DNA of 64,000 nt from Phototrophicus methaneseepsis (GTDB taxonomy: Bacteria > Chloroflexota > Anaerolineae > Aggregatilineales > Phototrophicaceae). Both the position numbers and the translations under genes were made by a program. Numbering within the stretch: position 1 is the first letter of the stretch; each line of letters starts with the position of its first letter. This document shows, one piece after another, positions 51,949 through 60,917 of this stretch. Below the pieces are notes generated by a model, which was not told the DNA's origin, searched no databases, and was given only the letters and a program-made list of their open reading frames with translations. Location: NCBI RefSeq assembly GCF_015500095.1, contig NZ_CP062983.1, positions 1,364,001 through 1,428,000 of the forward strand, read 5' to 3'.

Positions 51949-53001
51949 CTATGTGAGCGGGTCAATCAGTCGATCTTCGCTCATTGGCACAGGGCCGCGT
52001 AAGGCGACTGTGAGCGACGTTGTGGGCAACCAGGGCCGGATTTGCAGCATCTGTGTGATCGGGCCGCGTGGGTCATAATTGGCGACCAGGTTGCTGCCGC
52101 GCTCTCGCCATTCATAGCGGACCGTTTGCCAGAGATAGCGGCCTGCTGCGGCCTGCCCTGGGGCAAACCAGAGCTTTCTCGTTTCCAGGTTGCGCAGATT
52201 ATAATCCGCTGGAATGACGTTCAGGAACACATTCGCGAATTTAATCATCGCTGGTGCTGATGCGATATGCAGCGACATCAGGCGGCCTTCTTCTTTGATG
52301 CCCATCCCCGCCAGCAAGCGCCCTGTACGATCAACCGCCACAATATAGTGATGGACAGGCGTATCCAGCGGGGTTGTCTCTAACCAATGGTGCAGACTTT
52401 CCGCTGTTTGGGGGCGGTAAAAATTCGCATCTTTATAAAAGTCATTGAGATGGGCTGCAACGGCTGGCAATTCTTCCGGCTTTACCTGTCGCACAGTCAC
52501 ATCTGGGTTGGCCTGGGGTGGCTGCGAGCGCATCGGCACCGGGCAGACGACGATCTTCCCGCTGATCTGGGAAGCCCATTTTTTGGCACTTGCCATGGAG
52601 GCGAGGTTGCCCTGCTGAATATCGGCCAGCAAGAGCGTCTCTTTGCCGCTGCGCTCAATCGCCCGTTGGAAGCCCCACTGAGCCAGCGCCCCGGCAATGC
52701 CACGTTTGCGGTAATCTGGGTGCACCATTAGCCCACTGAGCAAGGCATAAGGATAGACTTTGCCTTCAAATTGGCAGGTCCCAAAGCTGACGTGCGCCGC
52801 ACCGGCTAATCCCTCATAACCTGGGATTTCTGCAACGACGCCGATAATGTCGCCGTGACGCATTTTATAGACATCATATGCCGGAACATGGAAGTGCGGG
52901 TTGATGGCGATACGGCCACTATCAGGACTTTGCTCTGTAAGCACAGCCAGCGCGACGCTATCACCAGACGTCATTTCACGAATAGAGAACTCTTGCGGCA
53001 T
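51949..53001 (-). CDS. GNAT family N-acetyltransferase, two-domain
   Basis: A 350-residue protein. Residues 5-155 are a GNAT domain (SIREMTSGDSVALAVLTEQS; MVHPDYRKRGIAGALAQWGF; LADIQQGNLASMASAKKWA). Residues 170-345 are a second GNAT-like half lacking a clear acetyl-CoA loop (VRQVKPEELPAVAAHLNDFY, LLAGMGIKEEGRLMSLHI). The acceptor is unknown. It starts a minus-strand unit and is divergent from the methyltransferase gene. Confidence 0.8.
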   Translation of the reverse strand: MPQEFSIREMTSGDSVALAVLTEQSPDSGRIAINPHFHVPAYDVYKMRHGDIIGVVAEIPGYEGLAGAAHVSFGTCQFEGKVYPYALLSGLMVHPDYRKRGIAGALAQWGFQRAIERSGKETLLLADIQQGNLASMASAKKWASQISGKIVVCPVPMRSQPPQANPDVTVRQVKPEELPAVAAHLNDFYKDANFYRPQTAESLHHWLETTPLDTPVHHYIVAVDRTGRLLAGMGIKEEGRLMSLHIASAPAMIKFANVFLNVIPADYNLRNLETRKLWFAPGQAAAGRYLWQTVRYEWRERGSNLVANYDPRGPITQMLQIRPWLPTTSLTVALRGPVPMSEDRLIDPLT

Positions 53002-53078
53002 AGCAACCTTCTACGAGAACTCTAAGAAAATATTGAGGATTAGATTATAGCTTGCATGGGACTATTTCCTCAAACATA

Positions 53079-53139
53079 TTGTGCTAGGCTCTGTGATAAG
53101 CTATGAATGCTCGTTTGGACAATTTGTACAATACGAGCA
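53079..53139 (+). promoter_or_regulatory. Predicted promoter with overlapping 32-base imperfect palindrome
   Basis: TTGTGC (53079-53084) as -35, a 17-base spacer and TATGAA (53102-53107) as -10 face the methyltransferase gene. The predicted start near 53113 falls inside a palindrome. TGCTCGT (53108-53114) pairs with ACGAGCA (53133-53139), with a further inner arm TTGGACA/TGTACAA around ATT having one mismatch. It would suit an operator or the first hairpin of the leader. Confidence 0.45.
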
Positions 53140-53243
53140 ACAGATGAAATGAAGTGCGACGCAGGCTTGTTGCCCAACATGCTTTTCTCATAAATATCCG
53201 AAGATACTGGTGCCGTGGGGTGCCAGGGTTATTGGAGTACATC

Positions 53244-53816
53244 ATGGGCTACTATAACGATGAGAAAAATGTCGCAGCATATATCGAGATGGCGGATGGC
53301 TATATTGGGCATGCGTTAATCAACACCTTGGAGCAATACATTCCTGATGGCTCTACTGTGCTGGAATTAGGCATGGGGCCAGGGACCGATTTACTGCTGC
53401 TGGCACAATATTACCGTGTCACAGGCTCGGATTTTGCTGAGCCATTTTTGCATCGCTTCCGCAGGCAACATCCAGATATTGATTTGATGCTGCTTGATGC
53501 TGTCACGCTGGAGACGAACCGCACCTTCGATGCTATCTATTCCAATAAAGTCCTCTATCATCTGACGCCAGCAGAACTCCGGCAGTCTTTTACGGAGCAG
53601 CTACGTCTATTGAAGCCAGGGGGCATCGCGCTGCATTCCTTCTGGTATGGGGAAAAGCCCAGTGAAGAGATGAACGAACTTCATTTTGAGTATCACACGT
53701 ACGATACGCTGCGCGACCTGATCGATCCGCGCTTTAGCTTGCAAGAAGTGGGGCGCTATGGCGAGATTGAGCCAGATGACTCGCTCTTTATCGTGCTCAA
53801 AAAACGCTTTATGTAA
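53244..53816 (+). CDS. Class I SAM-dependent methyltransferase
   Basis: A 190-residue methyltransferase from ATG 53244, chosen because GGAG lies 7 bases upstream; the frame is open further back without homology. Motif I is VLELGMGPGTDLLLLAQ, with the acidic strand-2 end in GSDFAEPFLHRF. YSNKVLYHLTPAELRQSFTE and LLKPGGIALHSFWYG are the usual later elements. The substrate is unknown. It has its own promoter region and terminator, so it is a single-gene unit. Confidence 0.88.
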   Translation: MGYYNDEKNVAAYIEMADGYIGHALINTLEQYIPDGSTVLELGMGPGTDLLLLAQYYRVTGSDFAEPFLHRFRRQHPDIDLMLLDAVTLETNRTFDAIYSNKVLYHLTPAELRQSFTEQLRLLKPGGIALHSFWYGEKPSEEMNELHFEYHTYDTLRDLIDPRFSLQEVGRYGEIEPDDSLFIVLKKRFM

Positions 53817-53877
53817 TGCGACCTGGGCAGTGTGTGGGGTGTTAAGCCGCTCAAAGCGGTGTGAATAGCGGAACAAT

Positions 53878-53904
53878 AAGGCCAGGATGCCCTGGCCTTT
53901 CTGT
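53878..53904 (+). terminator. Terminator of the methyltransferase gene
   Basis: AAGGCCAGG (53878-53886) pairs with CCTGGCCTT (53891-53899) around ATGC, followed by a short T-rich run. A smaller CCGCT/AGCGG hairpin precedes it at about 53847-53859. Confidence 0.8.
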
Positions 53905-54007
53905 TTGTAATCTGTGCATAATAGGGCTGCCTTACGAATACGCTTTTACAAATAAGCTTTTACGCATAGGCTCTACGGAAATAACGCATCAGGCAGATAT
54001 AGCACCT

Positions 54008-54796
54008 ATGAGCAGCCCGGATACCCAACAAACGGATCAACAAACAGAATCCGCTACCCCTAATTTGTTGCAATGGATCGGCCTCCCTCAGGCAGAGCCG
54101 CCCTGGTCTCTGTTAGATGCTGCCCTGGCTTTGTTCGCCCTCATGGTGGCGATGACCATTATCGCGACGGCGATTGCTCTCAATGTATCCGGCACAGATG
54201 CCAGCACCACGCCGCCCAGGGACGCGTTCTTACTGGGATGGGCTGTTGCGGGTTTTATTACTGTCGCCTTTGTGTTGATTCGCTGGCGGCGCACGCCGGA
54301 GATGTGGCAGGCGATGCGTATGGTCAGCCCGCGGCTGGGCCTGCCTATCGTCGCCTTAATGGGCGTGGCGGCTGCGTTCGCTATTGATCTGGCCGTTGGC
54401 ACGGGTAATGGGGCTGTGCAGCCTGTAGCGATCTTTTATGGCCTTGGCTCTGCCAGCAATCAATGGCTTCTGGCGGCTGTCTTCGCTGTGGTGGCTCAGC
54501 CCGTTGCGGAAGGGCTGGTCTTCTTTGGGGTGCTGCAGGCGCGCCTACGGGCGAGTTTTGGCGCCTGGCCTGGTTACCTCCTGACGATTGTTTTGTTCAC
54601 AGCCTACCATGCGCTGATCTTCGGCGCACAGCTTCCGGATCGGGCTGCACTGTGGTATGGCGTGGTGTATCCGGCTCTGGTCGCAGCCTTTTTAGGAGCA
54701 ATGCGTATCCGCCTGGGTTCGACTCTGGCAGTGATTATTGCTTACGCTGCCATGGGGATCACAACCGTTCTGGCCGGGTTGGCGCTCATAGGTTAA
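54008..54796 (+). CDS. CPBP-like membrane protease family protein (degenerate motif)
   Basis: A 262-residue protein from ATG 54008 with about seven TM helices. The upstream frame runs into a terminator and is not used. The C-terminal half resembles the CPBP (CAAX protease / bacteriocin-processing) domain: QPVAEGLVFFGVLQARLR, then LFTAYHALIFG. Typical CPBP proteins have EExxxR and FxxxH. Here the first motif has only one Glu and no Arg at the usual distance, while FTAYH keeps the His. It may be inactive or have a different role. The start has no strong ribosome-binding site. Confidence 0.7.
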   Translation: MSSPDTQQTDQQTESATPNLLQWIGLPQAEPPWSLLDAALALFALMVAMTIIATAIALNVSGTDASTTPPRDAFLLGWAVAGFITVAFVLIRWRRTPEMWQAMRMVSPRLGLPIVALMGVAAAFAIDLAVGTGNGAVQPVAIFYGLGSASNQWLLAAVFAVVAQPVAEGLVFFGVLQARLRASFGAWPGYLLTIVLFTAYHALIFGAQLPDRAALWYGVVYPALVAAFLGAMRIRLGSTLAVIIAYAAMGITTVLAGLALIG

Positions 54797-54947
54797 GACA
54801 CCCCCGACACGTGTTCAAAAATAGATCATCTTCTTGCTAAACATTAAGCAACGCTTTAGGTTGATTCGTTGTATAGTACACGGATTGTCTGATTACAGCC
54901 CGCTCGTGCTGTGTAATGGTCGCTTGTGACCGCTTCTGAGGAGAAGA

Positions 54948-56189
54948 ATGTCCATTACACTCTCTAACCCCTCGCTTCGTCGTACAACACATGCCAACTT
55001 TCACCATCTGGTCATGGATATCGCCTGGTTCGGCCTTGCATTGGCCGCCTCATCACGCTTTGCACAATTTTATGCCATTCGACTAGGAGCGACGGCGATT
55101 GAACTGGGCTGGTTAGCTTCACTGCCAGCACTTGTCCTGGTATTCGCTACAACTTTTAGCCAGTGGTGGCGAGGACGTTATCATAGCAGTGTGAACGCCT
55201 TATGGTGGCCGAGCATTGCTTTTCGTACCGTTTTCTTGCTCCCGGCGTTTGCCCCGTTCTTCCCTGCGACGCTGCGCGTCCCGTGGTTGATTGTGGCTGC
55301 GACGGTCCCTGCTGTGGCACAGGGCGTTTCATCGGCGCTTTTCGTCGTCGCCATGCGCGAAACGCTGCTGCCGGAACAACTGACATCTAATTTTGCCCGC
55401 CGGGCAATCTGGCAAAATATCACCATTACGATTGGCGTGCTTGGCTTTGGCCTGCTGCTAGAGACGCTGCCTTTCCCGCTGAATTATCAGATTATGTTCG
55501 TCATGGCGTTTGGCTTCTCATTGGTGAGCCAGTGGCACATTATGCGCCTTAAGCCCATCGTGCCAGAAGATAAGCCGGAACCCCAGCGCTATAATCTGAC
55601 GCGCCGCTTGCGTGATGATCGCTTTCAATCTGTGGCACTGGTGACACTGGCCTCTTATATTGGCTTCCATGCCATTATTGCCGTAATTCCACTGCATCTG
55701 GAACAAAACCTGGGTGCGACAGAGGGCTTTATGGCTGTTTTTAGCATGGTGGAATTGTTGACTGCCGCGTTTGCTGCCACGCGTATGGAGTGGATGGTGA
55801 ATCGCTTTGGCAATCGTACGGTGATCGCCATCGGCATGGGTGGGACGGCGATTGCCGCGCTCATCCTGGGCCTGGCCCCCACCTTGTGGCTGACGCTGCC
55901 CGCTGCCGCCTTCACGGGGGCTTCCTGGACGTTTACCTCGATTGCTGTACTGGGGTTCTTCGCAGCCCGCACAGAAGCCAATGACGTCAATGCTTCTACG
56001 ATTTATCACCAGATTCTATTCCTGGCGATGTTCATTGGCCCGATGATTGGTAGTGCGCTTGTCGCGATTGGCCTGCCTATTGCAAGTGTCGTCGTTGTTG
56101 GGGCGGGTATCCGTTTGCTATCAGCGGGCATTGTTCATCGTGGCCTGTCGCTCTTTGGCAAGCCACGCGTCGTCGTTAAGCGTAAATAG
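54948..56189 (+). CDS. MFS transporter
   Basis: A 413-residue major facilitator with 12 predicted TM helices. The first loop follows SRFAQFYAIRLGATAIELGW. The long cytoplasmic linker between the halves is RLKPIVPEDKPEPQRYNLTR. The group looks like small exporters of sugars or drugs, and no substrate motif is recognised. GAGGAG directly precedes the start. It is a single-gene unit closed by a strong terminator. Confidence 0.88.
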   Translation: MSITLSNPSLRRTTHANFHHLVMDIAWFGLALAASSRFAQFYAIRLGATAIELGWLASLPALVLVFATTFSQWWRGRYHSSVNALWWPSIAFRTVFLLPAFAPFFPATLRVPWLIVAATVPAVAQGVSSALFVVAMRETLLPEQLTSNFARRAIWQNITITIGVLGFGLLLETLPFPLNYQIMFVMAFGFSLVSQWHIMRLKPIVPEDKPEPQRYNLTRRLRDDRFQSVALVTLASYIGFHAIIAVIPLHLEQNLGATEGFMAVFSMVELLTAAFAATRMEWMVNRFGNRTVIAIGMGGTAIAALILGLAPTLWLTLPAAAFTGASWTFTSIAVLGFFAARTEANDVNASTIYHQILFLAMFIGPMIGSALVAIGLPIASVVVVGAGIRLLSAGIVHRGLSLFGKPRVVVKRK

Positions 56190-56216
56190 CGCCACTTAGG
56201 CAGATCGTTGATGCTA

Positions 56217-56243
56217 AAAAAGCCGCCCGTAAGGCGGCTTTTT
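56217..56243 (+). terminator. Rho-independent terminator
   Basis: AAAAAGCCGCC (56217-56227) and GGCGGCTTTTT (56233-56243) form an 11-bp stem around CGTAA with a T run. It ends the MFS gene transcript. Confidence 0.93.
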
Positions 56244-56365
56244 GTGTTCTGCGACCAGATACCACGTCATATGCTCACCTGCTAGACTCGCTTCATATGC
56301 CTCTTCTAATAAAAGCCGTGTACACTCAGGGCCATGTCAAAGGTCTGTAAACAAGGAAGTGCATA

Positions 56366-57433
56366 ATGGTCGAGGCATTTGCTGAAAATCGCTGGATGCT
56401 CTATGGTGCGACAGGATTTACGGGGACACTCGTCGCGGAAGAAGCCGTCAAACGGGGGCACAGCCCCATCCTGGCAGGCCGCAATGCTGAAAAGTTGCGT
56501 TCCCTGGCGCGCCGCCTTGGCTTGAAATATGTCGCCTTCGACCTGGATGATGTCAATACGATTGCACGCCACATCGCGGATATTGATGTCGTCTACCATG
56601 CTGCCGGGCCGTTTATCTTCACTAGCGATTCTATGATTCATGCTTGCCTGGCGACGCATACGCACTATCTCGATATTTCCGGTGAATTAGCTGTCTTCGA
56701 AAACACATTTAGCTATGATGAAGCTGCCCGTCGCAATCGTATCGCGCTCATCAGCGGGGTTGGCTTTGATGTCGTCCCGACAGATTGCCTGGTTGCTTAT
56801 GTGGCCCGCCATATCAGCGCCCCCAGCACCCTAGAAGTCGGCATTGGGGACTTCGGCAATGGTCTGAGTGCGGGTACATTTAAATCCACACTGGAGATCC
56901 TCCCCAACGGCAATACCGTCCGGCGAGACGGTAAATTGCAATCTGCTCCTTTCTCTAGCAAGGAAATCCCTATGCCTGGTGGGCTGACAAAAGCGCTCAG
57001 CGTGCCGTGGGGGGATGTCGCCACAGCCTATCGCACGACGGGCATCCGCAATATCACGGCCTATATGGCGCTGCCCGGCCCTGTGGTCACATTGGCGCAG
57101 GCCCTGGGGCCGCTCTTTAGCACCCTGACGAAGAATGCCCTGTTTCGGCGCAGCTTAAGCCTCATCGGGGATCGTCTCTTTACAGGCCCGACAGAAGCTA
57201 AGCGAGAGACGCAGCAGGTATTTATCTGGGCACGTGCGACGAACCCGGCGGGTGAATCCAAAGAGGCGTGGCTCGTCACGCCAGAAGCGTATCGCTTCAC
57301 GGCGGAAATCGCGATAGAAGCCATTGAGCGGACTCTGAGCCAGCAGCCATTCGGCGCCCTCACCCCATCACTGGCCTTTGGTGAAGATTTTGTGCTGGCT
57401 GTACCGGGCGTCGAGCGGGCCGACACGTTGTAA
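56366..57433 (+). CDS. Saccharopine dehydrogenase-like NAD(P)-binding protein
   Basis: A 355-residue protein of the saccharopine-reductase / trans-acting enoyl-reductase type. The Rossmann start WMLYGATGFTGTLVAEEAVK has the GxTGxxG loop, followed by ILAGRNAEKLRSLARRLGL. VDVVYHAAGPF and THYLDISGELAVFEN are the standard following segments. Relatives reduce lysine-pathway imines or lipid enoyl chains. No partner gene is adjacent, so the substrate is open. It converges with the citrate synthase gene. Confidence 0.85.
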   Translation: MVEAFAENRWMLYGATGFTGTLVAEEAVKRGHSPILAGRNAEKLRSLARRLGLKYVAFDLDDVNTIARHIADIDVVYHAAGPFIFTSDSMIHACLATHTHYLDISGELAVFENTFSYDEAARRNRIALISGVGFDVVPTDCLVAYVARHISAPSTLEVGIGDFGNGLSAGTFKSTLEILPNGNTVRRDGKLQSAPFSSKEIPMPGGLTKALSVPWGDVATAYRTTGIRNITAYMALPGPVVTLAQALGPLFSTLTKNALFRRSLSLIGDRLFTGPTEAKRETQQVFIWARATNPAGESKEAWLVTPEAYRFTAEIAIEAIERTLSQQPFGALTPSLAFGEDFVLAVPGVERADTL

Positions 57434-57490
57434 GCATATGCTCAGTGCTATTGTTTTTGCTGGCCTTTCCCTGGCGGATTCGTCACCTGT

Positions 57491-58633
57491 TTAATCACGC
57501 TCTGTGATAGGCACCCAGCGGCGTTCTGTTTCGCCGGTGTACTGCGCCAGGGGCCGGATAATGCGCCCGCTTGCGTAGTGCTCCAGGGCATGGGCCGTCC
57601 AACCACCGACGCGCGAAATGGCAAAGGTCGGGCTGAATAAATCTGTGGGCAGGCCAATGCCGTGCAGCACCAGCGCTGTATAGAATTCTACATTGGTCTT
57701 CAGGCTGCGCCCTGGCTTGTATTCTTCCAGTAGATCAAGCGCAACTTGTTCCACATGGCGCACCAGCGCATAAAATTCGGCTCGTTCACCCACGAAGAAG
57801 CGTTCCGCTGCTGCATTGAGCACATCCGCGCGCGGGTCCCGCACTTTATAGACACGATGCCCGAAGCCCATCAGTCGCTCGCCACGTTCCAGCTTGGCCC
57901 GGATGACGGGTTCGGCATTTTCTGGCGTGCCGATCTCAAAGACCATATCGAGCGCAGGGCCGGGTGCACCGCCATGCAGCGGCCCCTTGAGTGCGCCAAT
58001 GGCACCCACCACAGCCGCGATCATATCTGACTGCGTAGAAGCAATGACGCGGGCTGTAAAGGTGCTGGCATTAAACCCATGGTCGATCACGGTATTGAGG
58101 TACGTTTCCAGCGCACGCACTGCGTCCGCATCTGGCACATCCCCCGTGAGCATATACAGGTAGTTGGCCGCGTGGCTTAGGTCCGCACGTGGCGCGATGA
58201 GAGCCTCACCCTGAAGCAGCCGCCAGTAACTCGCCACAATGGTTGGGAAAGCCGCCACGGCCACCTGTGCCGCGGCCTGTGCATCAGCGGCATCGACGAC
58301 GAGGTTGAGCGTGCCCGCCGCCATGCGTAGTGCATCCATGACGGGCTGCTTTTGGGCAGCGGCGGCGCGCAAAATATCTTCTGCGATAGGGGGCAGGGCG
58401 CGTTTTTCAGCCAGCTCTGCTTTAAAAGTTGCCAGTTCAACAGCCGTTGGCAGGCGATCATGCCATAGCAAATAAACCATCTCTTCAAAAGTCGCATAGG
58501 GCGCGATGCGCTCCAGCCAATACCCTGCAATGACAAGCACCCCGCGCTGCCCATCCGGGCGGCTCAGTCGCGTTTCTGCGGCGATGACGCCCTGCAAACC
58601 GGGTCGCATAATCGTCTCTAGTTCCATAACCAT
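57491..58633 (-). CDS. Citrate synthase / 2-methylcitrate synthase family
   Basis: A 380-residue citrate synthase-like enzyme condensing acetyl- or propionyl-CoA with oxaloacetate. Catalytic His residues are in LKGPLHGGAPGPALDM and GFGHRVYKVRDPRADVL. The C-terminal block is RVGGWTAHALEHYASGRIIRP. The stretch where E. coli GltA has catalytic Asp in NVDFYSG reads NVEFYTALVLHG, so Glu replaces Asp. The length is typical of type I bacterial enzymes. GGAG is 7 bases before ATG 58633, and the promoter at 58699-58728 would give a leader of about 60 bases. Confidence 0.9.
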   Translation of the reverse strand: MVMELETIMRPGLQGVIAAETRLSRPDGQRGVLVIAGYWLERIAPYATFEEMVYLLWHDRLPTAVELATFKAELAEKRALPPIAEDILRAAAAQKQPVMDALRMAAGTLNLVVDAADAQAAAQVAVAAFPTIVASYWRLLQGEALIAPRADLSHAANYLYMLTGDVPDADAVRALETYLNTVIDHGFNASTFTARVIASTQSDMIAAVVGAIGALKGPLHGGAPGPALDMVFEIGTPENAEPVIRAKLERGERLMGFGHRVYKVRDPRADVLNAAAERFFVGERAEFYALVRHVEQVALDLLEEYKPGRSLKTNVEFYTALVLHGIGLPTDLFSPTFAISRVGGWTAHALEHYASGRIIRPLAQYTGETERRWVPITERD

Positions 58634-58698
58634 TTTTATCTCCTATTTGAGCACTTTTAATTGCTGCCAACGTGCTGTCGTCGATCACTCTTAGCCAT

Positions 58699-58728
58699 AC
58701 TGTAGCGTGTTATCGTAAATATTGTCAA
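58699..58728 (-). promoter_or_regulatory. Sigma-70-type promoter of the citrate synthase gene
   Basis: On the minus strand a perfect TTGACA (58728-58723) is followed by an 18-base spacer and TACAGT (58704-58699). The start would be about 58692. It is among the clearest promoters in the window. Confidence 0.75.
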
Positions 58729-58730
58729 CG

Positions 58731-58746
58731 TTGATTAAAAAATCAA
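58731..58746. promoter_or_regulatory. 16-base palindrome in the citrate synthase/NUDIX divergent region
   Basis: TTGATT-AAAA-AATCAA lies 2 bases outside the -35 of the citrate synthase promoter. A plus-strand TATAAT (58773-58778) on the NUDIX side is 26 bases away. The site is placed to regulate both directions. Confidence 0.5.
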
Positions 58747-58859
58747 TATAAGTATTCGCCTGTGCACGGGCGTATAATCACAAATATGCCTGTGCCGCCT
58801 CTCCGTGACTCGTGAGGGCAGCATCCGCAATTGATCCATACCACTCCGTAGGAGCCAAC

Positions 58860-59504
58860 ATGGCTGAATCTTCGTCCCCCTCGCAATTACCCAACTGGCT
58901 GGATTGGACGCGACGTTTACAAGCGATTGCCCAGATCGGCCTGACGTATGCCCAGGATGTTTACGACCGTGAGCGCTACGAGCAAATCCGTGAGCTTGCC
59001 TGTGAAATCGCTGCTCAGCATACCGGTGGCGATGCCGCGCAAATCCTGGCACTGTACGCCCAGGAAGAAGGCTATATGACGCCTAAAGTGGATGTGCGCG
59101 GTGTGGTCTTCAATGAAAATGAGGAAATCTTACTCGTGAGAGAAGTTAGCGATGGCCTATGGACGCTGCCGGGTGGTTGGGCCGATGTGCATGATACGCC
59201 GTCGCGGGCTGTCGAGCGCGAAATTTGGGAAGAAAGCGGTTATGAAGCCCGCGCTGTGAAGCTGTTGGCCGCCTACGACCGGGATACACAGGGTCACCCG
59301 CCGTTACCTTATTCGGTCTATAAACTGTTCTTCTTGTGCGAAGTTCAAGGCGGCAGCGCCCAAGTCAGCCATGAAACCAGTGAAGTCGCCTTCTTCGGCA
59401 AAGACGCTATCCCGCCGCTTTCGTTGGGGCGCGTCAATGAGCGGCAGATCGCACGTTTTTATGAGCACCTCGCGCAGCCTGATTTGCCAACGGATTTTGA
59501 CTGA
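58860..59504 (+). CDS. NUDIX hydrolase with N-terminal domain (first of tandem pair)
   Basis: A 214-residue enzyme from ATG 58860 (AGGAG 7 bases upstream). Residues 1-75 are the helical NUDIX_N-type domain ([30 protein letters not shown]). The NUDIX box is [20 protein letters not shown] followed by ESGY, in which the first Glu of the consensus is Asp; REIWEE keeps the metal-binding Glu residues. Such enzymes usually hydrolyse ADP-ribose or related nucleoside diphosphates. Its stop codon overlaps the ATG of the next gene. Confidence 0.9.
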   Translation: MAESSSPSQLPNWLDWTRRLQAIAQIGLTYAQDVYDRERYEQIRELACEIAAQHTGGDAAQILALYAQEEGYMTPKVDVRGVVFNENEEILLVREVSDGLWTLPGGWADVHDTPSRAVEREIWEESGYEARAVKLLAAYDRDTQGHPPLPYSVYKLFFLCEVQGGSAQVSHETSEVAFFGKDAIPPLSLGRVNERQIARFYEHLAQPDLPTDFD

Positions 59505-60127
59505 TGGCGGCATCCCAGAACGATTGGGCAGAGCGTCTACGTGTTATCGCTGCTGAGGGCCTTGCAGCATCTGCTAGCCTCGCCAATGACGAACACAACT
59601 TTGACCGTGAGCGCTACCAGCAGGTGCTGGCATTGGCGGACCGGATCGAAAAGGAGTTGCCCGGCCCGTCTGAGCCGCTGCGCCTGCCAGAGACAGCGCC
59701 ACAGACGCCTAAAACAGGTGTGCGTGGTGCTGCCTTCCGCGATGGTCAACTGCTGCTAATCCGGCATTGTGAAAGCGGCTTATGGTCGTTACCGGGTGGC
59801 TTTGCAGATGCAGAGGATACGCCGACGCAGATGATCGTCCGAGAATTTGCGGAAGAAACAGGCTTTGCCATCCGGCCAATCAAGCTCTTTGCAGTCTATG
59901 CGCGCAACAGCCATCCGCATGCCTACTCGCCCAATGAATTCCACATGTTCTTCTTCATCTGCGAGATTATCAGTGGGGCATGGCAGCCGAACCAGGAAAC
60001 GTGTGACCTGGGTTTCTTCGCTGAAGAGGCCCTCCCGCCCCTGGATCCTATGACCGTCACGCCCTATCAGATCAGCCGATGTTTTGCCCACGCTCGCCAT
60101 GCGCTCCTACCGACGGAGTTTGATTAG
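59504..60127 (+). CDS. NUDIX hydrolase with N-terminal domain (second of tandem pair)
   Basis: A 207-residue paralog of the upstream gene. It starts with the same N-terminal domain (NDWAERLRVIAAEGLAASAS, NFDRERYQQVLALADRI). The NUDIX box is GGFADAEDTPTQMIVREFAE followed by ETGF, with Asp in the same place. Both proteins end LPTDFD or LPTEFD, so the pair arose by tandem duplication and then diverged. The TGATG overlap couples their translation. Confidence 0.9.
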   Translation: MAASQNDWAERLRVIAAEGLAASASLANDEHNFDRERYQQVLALADRIEKELPGPSEPLRLPETAPQTPKTGVRGAAFRDGQLLLIRHCESGLWSLPGGFADAEDTPTQMIVREFAEETGFAIRPIKLFAVYARNSHPHAYSPNEFHMFFFICEIISGAWQPNQETCDLGFFAEEALPPLDPMTVTPYQISRCFAHARHALLPTEFD

Positions 60128-60221
60128 TCCCTCTGTGATTTTCCACAAATGCCTGATTCGCCTACAATGAAGGTCATGATTACAGTGAATTGTTCCCTGT
60201 ATCGCAAGGCTAAGGTGAAGG

Positions 60222-60911
60222 ATGTTAAAAAGAACGCTAAGCCGCCAGGGCTGGGCAGAACTGCTCTATCTGGTCGTTGGGATTGTGTTGGGCTTGCTCA
60301 TCAATACGTTATTGGAGTCCGTTGGGCCGCCAAACTATCACGACCTGCTGCGTGATCTGCTGCCGGAGGCGGTTGGTATCACGTTTACAGTTCTCATTCT
60401 GGATAGGCTCAACGCCGCCCGCGAAGAACGCCAGCTCAAAGATCAACTTATCCGGCGCGCTCACAGCCGCTATAACCATACCGCTCTTGAAGCAATTGAA
60501 GATATGCGCGTATTGGGCTATCTGGAAGATGGCCTATTGGCAGCGCGTGAACTGCGCGGCAGCAATTGGCACAGCGCCAACCTCTATAAAGCAGACCTGG
60601 AAGAGTGTGACCTGACCAATGCGGTGCTCAAAAAGGCGGATTTTGTCTATGCTAATCTCAAAGGGGCTAAGGTAGCCGAGCAGCAGCTCATGCACACTGA
60701 GACGATGTATGGCGCGACGATGCCCGACGGTAGCCGTTACGATGGCCGCTATAACTTGCCAGGCGATGCGGCTTTCGCAAAACGTAGTGAAGTCGATACT
60801 GGCTCGCCGGAAGATATGGCGCGCTGGTATGGTGTTTCTCTGGAGCGTTATCTGAAGGGGCAGCAATGGGCCAAACAGCATTTACCACGTTATCAGCAAC
60901 CGGAGGGATGA
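60222..60911 (+). CDS. Membrane protein with short pentapeptide-repeat region
   Basis: A 229-residue protein. It has one or two N-terminal TM helices (LLYLVVGIVLGLLINTLLES; LLPEAVGITFTVLILDRL), a basic helix (AAREERQLKDQLIRR), and then a run of pentapeptide-like repeats (LRGSNWHSANLYKADLEECD, LTNAVLKKADFVYANLKGA). The C-terminal tail of about 60 residues is not recognised. The function is unknown; pentapeptide segments usually form a right-handed helix used for binding. AAGG-type sequences precede the ATG. The next gene starts 6 bases after its stop. Confidence 0.7.
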   Translation: MLKRTLSRQGWAELLYLVVGIVLGLLINTLLESVGPPNYHDLLRDLLPEAVGITFTVLILDRLNAAREERQLKDQLIRRAHSRYNHTALEAIEDMRVLGYLEDGLLAARELRGSNWHSANLYKADLEECDLTNAVLKKADFVYANLKGAKVAEQQLMHTETMYGATMPDGSRYDGRYNLPGDAAFAKRSEVDTGSPEDMARWYGVSLERYLKGQQWAKQHLPRYQQPEG

Positions 60912-60917
60912 AGCGCG

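Noticed and set aside
53861-54007. Longer start for the CPBP-like protein
   Set aside because: The upstream part runs through a transcription terminator and lacks protein features, so ATG 54008 is preferred.
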